In this document: piece by piece, positions 1 through 5,126 of the stretch
How the letters are laid out: each line of letters begins with the position of its first letter
Position numbering within the stretch: position 1 is the first letter of the stretch
NCBI GenBank assembly: GCA_028279995.1
Contig: JANQMQ010000311.1
Location: forward strand, 1-5,126
Direction: 5' to 3'
DNA length: 5,126 nt
From: Candidatus Phaeomarinibacter sp.
GTDB lineage: Bacteria > Pseudomonadota > Alphaproteobacteria > CGMCC-115125
The notes under the pieces: generated by a model
What the model was told of the DNA's origin: nothing
Databases searched by the model: none
The model's input: only the letters and a program-made list of their open reading frames with translations
Position numbers and translations under genes: made by a program

Positions 1-2
1 CC

Positions 3-1079
3 CCTGCAGCGTCCGTCGGCACGCTGGGGGTGATGACGGCAACCGAAACCCGCAAGCTGATACACACAACGCCGGATCCGGTAACACTCCACGCCGCGCT
101 GGCTGACCTGGCCGCCGATGGTATTCAGGCGGTGGCCATAGAAGCCTCCAGCCATGGTCTTGTTCAGCACAGGCTCGACGGGGTGGAACTGAAGGCGGCT
201 GCCTTCACCAATATCAGCCGCGATCACATGGACTATCATAAGACATTTGAGGACTACGCCTACGCCAAGATGCGGCTGTTCGGCGAGGTTCTGCCGCCCG
301 GCGGTATCGCGGTGGTCAATGTGGATGCGCCTCTGTCAAAAGAGATCGCAGCAGTCTGCTGGGCGCGGGCGCAGAGGGTCATTTCGGTCGGCTATGAGGG
401 AGAAACCTTCAAGCTCACGCAACTGGAGCCCACCGCACATGGCCAGAAACTGACCGTCGTGCATGAGGGCCGCACGCGCGAGATCGAGCTGCCGCTCGTT
501 GGTGACTTTCAGGCTTCGAATGCGCTCGTGGCGGCTGGCCTGGTCATGGCTGCCGGGGCTGATGCGGACCGCGCTCTTGATGCCATTGCGTCTCTTGAGG
601 GCGCAGCGGGCCGGCTGGAACTGATGGGGATGGCGAAGTCTGGGGCTTCTGCGTATGTGGACTATGCCCATACGCCGGACGCACTGGAAACGGCCATCAC
701 AGCCCTGCGACCTCACACCTCTGGAAGGCTGGTTGTCGTGTTCGGATGTGGTGGTGACCGGGATCAGGGCAAGCGGCCACAGATGGGTGAGATTGCAACG
801 CGACTGGCGGATGCGGCCATTGTGACAGACGACAATCCCCGGTCCGAGGATCCGGCCTCGATCCGTCAGCAGATCATGGCTGAGGCGCCGGGAGCGCGGG
901 AGATTGGCGACCGGGCGGAGGCTATTCGTGAGGGTCTGACGGGACTTGGCCAAGGAGATGTTCTGCTGGTGGCCGGCAAGGGTCATGAAACCGGCCAGAT
1001 TGTCGGCAATGAGGTGCGTCAGTTTGATGATCGCGCGCAGGTGAAAGCTGCGCTGCAAGATGTTCCGGAGGGTGCGTAA
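3..1079 (+). CDS. murE: UDP-MurNAc-tripeptide synthetase MurE (meso-diaminopimelate-adding), 5' end missing
   Basis: Cytoplasmic Mur ligase that uses ATP to add the third stem-peptide residue to UDP-MurNAc-L-Ala-D-Glu. The frame is open to the left edge: codons from position 3 read PAASVGTLGV, the family's conserved segment just after the P-loop, so the GTG at 30 and ATG at 33 are internal. About 358 residues are visible. Roughly the first 130, with the UDP-binding domain and GTNGKT loop, lie upstream. Visible motifs are EASSHGLVQHR (about 144-176), TNISRDHMDYH (207-239), the Lys at 267-269 in YAKMRLF matching the carbamylated lysine, VDYAHTPDALE, FGCGGDRDQGKRP and VAGKGHE. DNPRSEDP begins at 831; DNPR is the signature of meso-DAP rather than L-Lys enzymes. 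The sequence closely parallels E. coli MurE to its end. TAA is at 1077-1079, 5 nt before murF. Identity is near certain; DAP specificity is inferred from the motif. Confidence 0.97.
   Translation, partial: PAASVGTLGVMTATETRKLIHTTPDPVTLHAALADLAADGIQAVAIEASSHGLVQHRLDGVELKAAAFTNISRDHMDYHKTFEDYAYAKMRLFGEVLPPGGIAVVNVDAPLSKEIAAVCWARAQRVISVGYEGETFKLTQLEPTAHGQKLTVVHEGRTREIELPLVGDFQASNALVAAGLVMAAGADADRALDAIASLEGAAGRLELMGMAKSGASAYVDYAHTPDALETAITALRPHTSGRLVVVFGCGGDRDQGKRPQMGEIATRLADAAIVTDDNPRSEDPASIRQQIMAEAPGAREIGDRAEAIREGLTGLGQGDVLLVAGKGHETGQIVGNEVRQFDDRAQVKAALQDVPEGA
1067..1071 (+). promoter_or_regulatory. Ribosome binding site of murF
   Basis: GGAGG lies inside the last codons of murE, 13 nt before the murF ATG at 1085. 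This spacing is long, but it is the only good Shine-Dalgarno match nearby. Its position means ribosomes finishing murE pass over it, which favours coupled translation. Confidence 0.55.
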
Positions 1080-1084
1080 CACCC

Positions 1085-2539
1085 ATGACCGCACAGGCCA
1101 CATCACCGCTATGGACCGCGCAGGATGCATCTGCTGCCATGAATGCGCCCCTGACTGGTCTTTCTGACTGGGACGCGCACGGGGTGTCCATCGACACGCG
1201 CACGCTCGAGGCAGGGGACATCTTCTTTGCGCTTATCGGCGAGGGCAATGACGGGCACGATTACGTGGCGCAGGCACTGGAAAAGGGCGCCGCCTGTGCC
1301 GTCGTCTCCAAGCCGGTCGAAGGCCTGGAGGCCGACGCGCCGCTGATTGAAGTTGCCGACACGCTTCAGGCGCTTGAGAAGCTGGGCATTGCAGCGCGTG
1401 CCCGCAGCAAGGCGCGCATCTGTGCGGTGACAGGCTCTGTCGGCAAGACGGGCACCAAGGAAGGGTTGCTGCACATCCTGTCGCGGCAGGGCCGAACACA
1501 TGCTTCAGTGGCTTCCTACAATAATCACATCGGTGTGCCGTTGACGCTGGCACGCATGCCTGCGGATACCGAGTACGGCATCTTTGAAATCGGCATGAAC
1601 CACGCCAACGAGATTTCACCTCTGGTCAAGATGGTCCGGCCGGAAGCGGCCATCATCACGACGGTGGAAGCCGTTCACATTGAGAATTTCTCGTCCGTCG
1701 AAGACATCGCTGATGCAAAAGCCGAGATCTTCGATGGATTGCAGTCGGGCGGTGTTGCCATCCTCAATCAGGACAACTCTCACTTCGAGCGACTGAAGGC
1801 GCGTGCGCTCGCCTGTGGTGCCGGCCAGATCATCGCGTTCGGTACGCAGGACATGGCTGAAGCTCGCGTCACCCGCATGTCTCTCAAGCCGGACGCGTCC
1901 TATGTGACGGCGACCATCTGCGGTCATGACATGACCTACAAGCTGGGCGTTCCCGGCGAGCACATCGTCATGAACTCGCTGGCCATGCTGGCCTGTGTGC
2001 ATGTTCTGGGTGCTGATCTTGCCCTGGCAGGATTTGCACTGGGTGAGATGACACCGCCGGAAGGCCGGGGCAGACGGATTGAGATCAACCTGGCTCGCGG
2101 GTCCTTCCTGATCATTGACGAGAGCTACAACGCAAACCCCACGTCCATGCGCGCTGTCATGCAGGCGCTTGGTAATACGCCGCCAGGGTCAAGGGGCCGA
2201 CGCATCGCCGTGGTGGGGGACATGCTCGAACTGGGTGATCATGCGGCAGCGGCCCATGCAGGGCTGAGCGCGCCGATTGTGGAAAACTCGATCGACCTTG
2301 TGTTTGCCTGCGGCCCGCTGATGAAGAACCTGTGGGATGCACTCCCGGCGAACACACGTGGGGCCTATGCAGATACATCAGCTGAGCTGGCGCCGCGGGT
2401 TGTGAAGGAAATCGCATCGGGGGATGTCGTGATGATCAAGGGGTCGCTTGGCAGCCGCATGGCGCGCGTACTCGAAGCGCTCAAGGCACTGGGCCCGGAG
2501 GCTCAGCCCAAGAAGAACAACAATGAGGAGCTGGTCTGA
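1085..2539 (+). CDS. murF: UDP-MurNAc-tripeptide:D-alanyl-D-alanine ligase MurF
   Basis: Cytoplasmic ATP-dependent ligase that adds D-Ala-D-Ala to UDP-MurNAc-tripeptide, completing the pentapeptide. The 484 residues are somewhat longer than E. coli MurF (about 452), which I believe is usual in Alphaproteobacteria. The N-terminal domain contains [18 protein letters not shown] (33-50). The central ATPase domain has the P-loop GSVGKTGTK (117-125), [11 protein letters not shown] (145-155) and [10 protein letters not shown] (168-177). The C-terminal part has [11 protein letters not shown] (345-355), GDMLELG (378-384) and KGSLGSRM (452-459). The ATG at 1085 is preferred over the ATG at 1139 because the early residues (SPLWTAQDA) resemble alphaproteobacterial MurF starts and a GGAGG precedes it. 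The gene begins 5 nt after murE, and its TGA shares one base with the mraY ATG. The last residues ([11 protein letters not shown]) are hydrophilic and probably an unstructured tail. Identity is secure. Confidence 0.97.
   Translation: MTAQATSPLWTAQDASAAMNAPLTGLSDWDAHGVSIDTRTLEAGDIFFALIGEGNDGHDYVAQALEKGAACAVVSKPVEGLEADAPLIEVADTLQALEKLGIAARARSKARICAVTGSVGKTGTKEGLLHILSRQGRTHASVASYNNHIGVPLTLARMPADTEYGIFEIGMNHANEISPLVKMVRPEAAIITTVEAVHIENFSSVEDIADAKAEIFDGLQSGGVAILNQDNSHFERLKARALACGAGQIIAFGTQDMAEARVTRMSLKPDASYVTATICGHDMTYKLGVPGEHIVMNSLAMLACVHVLGADLALAGFALGEMTPPEGRGRRIEINLARGSFLIIDESYNANPTSMRAVMQALGNTPPGSRGRRIAVVGDMLELGDHAAAAHAGLSAPIVENSIDLVFACGPLMKNLWDALPANTRGAYADTSAELAPRVVKEIASGDVVMIKGSLGSRMARVLEALKALGPEAQPKKNNNEELV
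2525..2530 (+). promoter_or_regulatory. Ribosome binding site of mraY
   Basis: GAGGAG sits 8 nt before the ATG at 2539, inside the final codons of murF. This is the best-spaced Shine-Dalgarno in the window. It selects 2539 as the mraY start over the in-frame ATG at 2548. Confidence 0.75.
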
Positions 2540-3627
2540 TGCTTCATATGCTGTTTGCCGATCTGGCGGATCAGGTCTCAATCTTCAACGTGTTCCGCTA
2601 CATCACCTTCCGTACCGGCGGGGCAACCCTGACGGCACTCCTGGTTGCCTTCATTCTGGGGCCGGCATTCATCCGCTGGCTGAAGAAAAAGCAGAAGCAG
2701 GGTCAGCCGATCCGCGAAGACGGTCCGCAAAGCCATATCGTCGCAAAGGCTGGTACGCCGACCATGGGTGGTGGGTTGATCCTCATGTCCATCGTTGTGG
2801 CCACGCTGCTATGGGCTGACCTCACCAACGGATATGTCTGGGCCGTGCTGGGTGTCACCGTCGGCTTTGGCCTTGTGGGTTTTGCGGACGATTATCGCAA
2901 GGTGACGCGGTCCAGCCATGCGGGTGTTTCGGGCCGCGTGCGGCTTGGCATCGAATTCGTCATCGCGTTTGTCGCGGTCTATTTCATGATGCAGCTTTCA
3001 AGCGGCAATCTGGGTGGCGCGGTTGCTGTGCCGTTCTTCAAGGATGTGCTGATCCAGCTTGGTCTGTTCTACATTGTCTTCGGCGGGCTGGTGATTGTTG
3101 GCGCATCCAACGCCGTCAACCTCACGGATGGTCTGGACGGTCTGGCCATCGTGCCGGTGATGATCGCAGCCGCCAGCTTTGGCCTAATTGCCTATCTCAT
3201 CGGTAACGCGGTCTTTTCAGAGTATCTCCAAATCCACTTTGTGCTGGGTACTGGTGAACTTGCCATCATCTGCGGTGCCATCATCGGAGCGGGCCTTGGT
3301 TTCCTCTGGTTCAATGCGCCGCCGGCCATGGTCTTCATGGGCGATACGGGCTCGCTCGCGCTGGGCGGTGCCATCGGCTCCATGGCCGTTGCGACCAAGC
3401 ATGAACTGGTACTCGTCATCATCGGCGGCCTCTTCGTTGTCGAGGCGTTGTCGGTGATCGTGCAGGTGGCGTCTTTCAAGCTGACGGGCAAACGCGTCTT
3501 CAAGATGGCGCCCATCCACCATCATTTCGAACAACTCGGCTGGGCCGAGCCCACCATCGTCATCCGCTTTTGGATCATTGCCATCATCCTGGCGATGATC
3601 GGTCTCTCCACCCTCAAGTTGCGTTAG
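2539..3627 (+). CDS. mraY: Phospho-N-acetylmuramoyl-pentapeptide-transferase MraY
   Basis: Integral inner-membrane enzyme that transfers phospho-MurNAc-pentapeptide from UDP to undecaprenyl phosphate, making lipid I; Mg2+-dependent, polyprenyl-phosphate sugar-phosphate transferase family. Its 362 residues match the usual 360. The chain is mostly hydrophobic, consistent with about ten membrane helices. Motifs in order: [12 protein letters not shown] (17-28), AGTPTMGGG (71-79), FADDYRK (115-121) with the paired aspartates D117/D118, [13 protein letters not shown] (191-203), [20 protein letters not shown] (258-277) with the third active-site aspartate D269, and MAPIHHHFE (323-331), the histidine motif of the UDP-sugar site. 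All expected catalytic residues are present. The gene overlaps murF by one base (TGATG) and has a strong Shine-Dalgarno, so coupled translation is likely. TAG is at 3625-3627. Identity is certain by close parallel with E. coli MraY along its length. Confidence 0.98.
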   Translation: MLHMLFADLADQVSIFNVFRYITFRTGGATLTALLVAFILGPAFIRWLKKKQKQGQPIREDGPQSHIVAKAGTPTMGGGLILMSIVVATLLWADLTNGYVWAVLGVTVGFGLVGFADDYRKVTRSSHAGVSGRVRLGIEFVIAFVAVYFMMQLSSGNLGGAVAVPFFKDVLIQLGLFYIVFGGLVIVGASNAVNLTDGLDGLAIVPVMIAAASFGLIAYLIGNAVFSEYLQIHFVLGTGELAIICGAIIGAGLGFLWFNAPPAMVFMGDTGSLALGGAIGSMAVATKHELVLVIIGGLFVVEALSVIVQVASFKLTGKRVFKMAPIHHHFEQLGWAEPTIVIRFWIIAIILAMIGLSTLKLR

Positions 3628-3647
3628 AAAGAACCTGCTCACTCACC

Positions 3648-5093
3648 ATGATCCCTGTTCCCGGATTTGACTCAAAGCGCGTTGCCATGTTCGGCCTTGG
3701 TCGGACAGGGCTGGGTGTTGCGCGTGCGCTAGAAGCAGGCGGTGCCACCGTGCTGTGCTGGGACGATGGTGAGGCGCGTCGTGCGGAAGCGGCTGATGCT
3801 GGTCTTCTGGTTGATGACCTCTATGCCGTCGACTGGTCCGACATAGAGGCTCTGGTTCTCAGCCCTGGCGTTCCGCTCACGCATCCGGCTCCCCATCCGC
3901 TTGTGCTGGCAGCCAAGGCGGCGGATGTTCCGGTGATTGGTGACATGGAGCTGTTCCAGCGTGCGCTTGATGCTTCGGGCACGCGCGCGCGCATGGTTGC
4001 GGTTACGGGCACCAACGGAAAATCGACGACAACCGCGCTGATTGGCCATCTCATTCGCCAGGCCGGTGGGGACGCGCAGGTTGGTGGCAATATCGGCAGG
4101 GCAGTTCTTGACCTTGATCCGCCGGAAGACCAAACGGTCTATGTGATCGAGATCTCGTCCTATCAACTTGATCTCGCACCGGGCTTCCGGCCTGACGTGG
4201 CTGTTCTGCTCAACATCACGCCGGATCATCTGGACCGGCATGGGTCATTCGACAACTACGTCGCTATCAAGGACCGCATATTCGCCAATCAGACCGGCAG
4301 GGGGTATGCCATCTTCGGCATAGACAGTCAGCCAGTGGCAAGACTATGCACGGCGCGGTGTGGCCAGCAGGCGCCAGCCGGCTCCAAAGACGGCGGCCCA
4401 AAGGTCATTCCCATGTCCACCAGGAAGGCGTTGGGCCGCGGTGTCTATGTGCTGGGCGGCAAGATCTATCACTCGCGCTCCAGCCGTGTTGAAGAAGCCG
4501 CGGACCTCAATGACATCGCCACCTTGCAGGGCATCCACAACTGGGAAAACGCGGCGGCAGCCTTTGCTGCGGTCAGGGTGCTGGGCATTGACCCGTCGAA
4601 GATCGCAGAGGGGTTGCAGCGGTTTCCAGGCCTTGCGCATCGCATGGAGCAGGTGGCCGAGATCAACGGTGTGCGGTTTATCAATGACAGCAAAGCGACC
4701 AATGCCGACGCTGCCGCGCGTGCACTTGATACCTATGATCATATCTACTGGATTGCCGGCGGTGTAGCGAAGGCCGGAGGCATTGAGCCGCTGAAGGAAT
4801 ACTTTCCGAAGATCAGGAAAGCCTATCTCATCGGCAAGGCGGCGCCGGATTTTGCAGCCACCCTGGATGGTCATGTCCGTCACACGCTTTCCGGTACGCT
4901 TGAGGAAGCCGTGACCCAGGCTGCCCATGATGCGGCGGACGAAAAGGATGCAGTGGTATTGCTGTCGCCCGCTTGCGCCTCATTCGATCAGTTCCCGGAT
5001 TTTGAAAAACGCGGCGATGCGTTCCGGAACGCGGTCCGTGATCTTGCCAAGTCATCATCGGAACCCAAACAAGGCGGGGGGGCTGCGGCATGA
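3648..5093 (+). CDS. murD: UDP-MurNAc-L-alanine:D-glutamate ligase MurD
   Basis: Cytoplasmic Mur ligase adding D-glutamate to UDP-MurNAc-L-Ala, the second stem-peptide step. The start is the ATG at 3648 (MIPVPGF), giving 481 residues. The reading frame is open upstream to an ATG at 3570 inside mraY, but those 26 extra residues resemble nothing in MurD. Motifs: VAMFGLGRTG (12-21) in the UDP-binding fold, LSPGVP (71-76), P-loop GTNGKSTTTAL (121-131), EISSYQLD (168-175), NITPDHLDRH (189-198), K208 in IKDRIF matching the carbamylated lysine, HNWENAAAA (297-305), FPGLAHRME (326-334), NDSKATNADA (346-355), GGVAKAGG (371-378) and LLSPACASFDQF (438-449). The distance from K208 to the HNWEN motif is about 20 residues longer than in E. 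coli. The TGA overlaps the ftsW ATG (ATGA). There is no clear Shine-Dalgarno before this start. Identity is secure; the start is probable. Confidence 0.96.
   Translation: MIPVPGFDSKRVAMFGLGRTGLGVARALEAGGATVLCWDDGEARRAEAADAGLLVDDLYAVDWSDIEALVLSPGVPLTHPAPHPLVLAAKAADVPVIGDMELFQRALDASGTRARMVAVTGTNGKSTTTALIGHLIRQAGGDAQVGGNIGRAVLDLDPPEDQTVYVIEISSYQLDLAPGFRPDVAVLLNITPDHLDRHGSFDNYVAIKDRIFANQTGRGYAIFGIDSQPVARLCTARCGQQAPAGSKDGGPKVIPMSTRKALGRGVYVLGGKIYHSRSSRVEEAADLNDIATLQGIHNWENAAAAFAAVRVLGIDPSKIAEGLQRFPGLAHRMEQVAEINGVRFINDSKATNADAAARALDTYDHIYWIAGGVAKAGGIEPLKEYFPKIRKAYLIGKAAPDFAATLDGHVRHTLSGTLEEAVTQAAHDAADEKDAVVLLSPACASFDQFPDFEKRGDAFRNAVRDLAKSSSEPKQGGGAAA
5076..5082 (+). promoter_or_regulatory. Possible ribosome binding site of ftsW (G-rich)
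   Basis: A run of seven G lies 7 nt before the ATG at 5090, preceded by AAGG at 5071-5074. It could pair with the 16S anti-Shine-Dalgarno using a G-U pair. It is placed correctly, but the sequence is not a standard GGAGG, and it also encodes the Gly-rich MurD tail. Confidence 0.4.
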
Positions 5094-5126
5094 TCCGGCT
5101 TGCCCGCACAGACAGAAGCCCTGTTG
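5090..5126 (+). CDS. ftsW: Start of FtsW, septal peptidoglycan glycosyltransferase (3' end outside window)
   Basis: Only the first 12 codons are visible (MIRLARTDRSPV), starting at an ATG that overlaps the murD TGA as ATGA. FtsW follows MurD in the standard dcw order, and alphaproteobacterial FtsW proteins often begin with a short cytoplasmic segment containing R-x-DRSP before the first membrane helix, which this matches. FtsW is a SEDS-family membrane polymerase acting on lipid II at the division site with its partner transpeptidase FtsI. The call rests mainly on gene order and the RTDRSP wording, since no domain is visible. The four-base overlap suggests its translation is coupled to murD. 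Confidence 0.75.
   Translation, partial: MIRLARTDRSPV

Noticed and set aside
30..35. GTG/ATG at the left edge as the murE start
   Set aside because: The frame is open to the edge and the preceding codons encode AASVGTLG, a conserved MurE segment that lies after the P-loop, so these are internal codons.
336..1130. Long open frame of 264 codons on the minus strand opposite murE
   Set aside because: It lies wholly opposite murE and the start of murF, has no recognisable domain, is rich in Arg/His as expected from antisense of high-GC coding DNA, and no ribosome binding site stands out.
3628..3647. mraY-murD gap as a terminator or promoter
   Set aside because: The 20 nt contain no inverted repeat, T-run or convincing -35/-10 pair.
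3979..3995. Alternating purine-pyrimidine tract (GCACGCGCG...CATG) in murD, a possible Z-DNA former
   Set aside because: It is only 17 nt, encodes ordinary residues (TRARM) just before the P-loop strand, and such tracts are common by chance in high-GC coding DNA.
4344..4928. Minus-strand open frame of 194 codons opposite murD
   Set aside because: It is a shadow of murD, whose motifs are continuous on the + strand; no family resemblance.
1..5126. A previously undescribed system hidden in the cluster
   Set aside because: Over 99% of the bases are accounted for by five well-known genes in the standard order with intact motifs; there is no room for an unexplained gene, repeat array or RNA.

Overview
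The window is one compact stretch of the division and cell wall (dcw) cluster, all on the + strand: murE (5' end outside the window), murF, mraY, murD and the first codons of ftsW. These genes carry peptidoglycan precursor synthesis from UDP-MurNAc-dipeptide to lipid I. MurD adds D-Glu, MurE adds the third residue (meso-diaminopimelate, judging by a DNPR motif), and MurF adds D-Ala-D-Ala. MraY then moves the phospho-MurNAc-pentapeptide onto undecaprenyl phosphate at the membrane. FtsW is the septal glycan polymerase that works later in the same pathway.

Layout: 3-1079 partial murE; a 5-nt gap; 1085-2539 murF; a 1-nt TGATG overlap; 2539-3627 mraY; a 20-nt gap; 3648-5093 murD; a 4-nt ATGA overlap; ftsW from 5090 running off the right edge. 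No non-coding stretch exceeds 20 nt. I see no RNA gene, mobile element, CRISPR array, terminator or convincing internal promoter. The whole block looks like part of a long co-transcribed operon with translational coupling.

Organism: the gene order, the high GC (roughly 60% by eye) and the protein wording point to Alphaproteobacteria. Examples are the MurF P-loop GSVGKTGTK, the MurD N-terminus MIPVPGF, the MraY N-terminus with [12 protein letters not shown], and an FtsW start with RTDRSP. GANTC, the CcrM methylation site, is nearly absent (one copy against about 40 of the composition-matched GATC), which fits a CcrM-bearing alphaproteobacterium. A Caulobacterales or Maricaulales/Hyphomonadaceae-type source is a guess.

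This is an ordinary, conserved housekeeping region. I find no new biological system in it. The observations below concern DNA-word usage, start sites and small variations.
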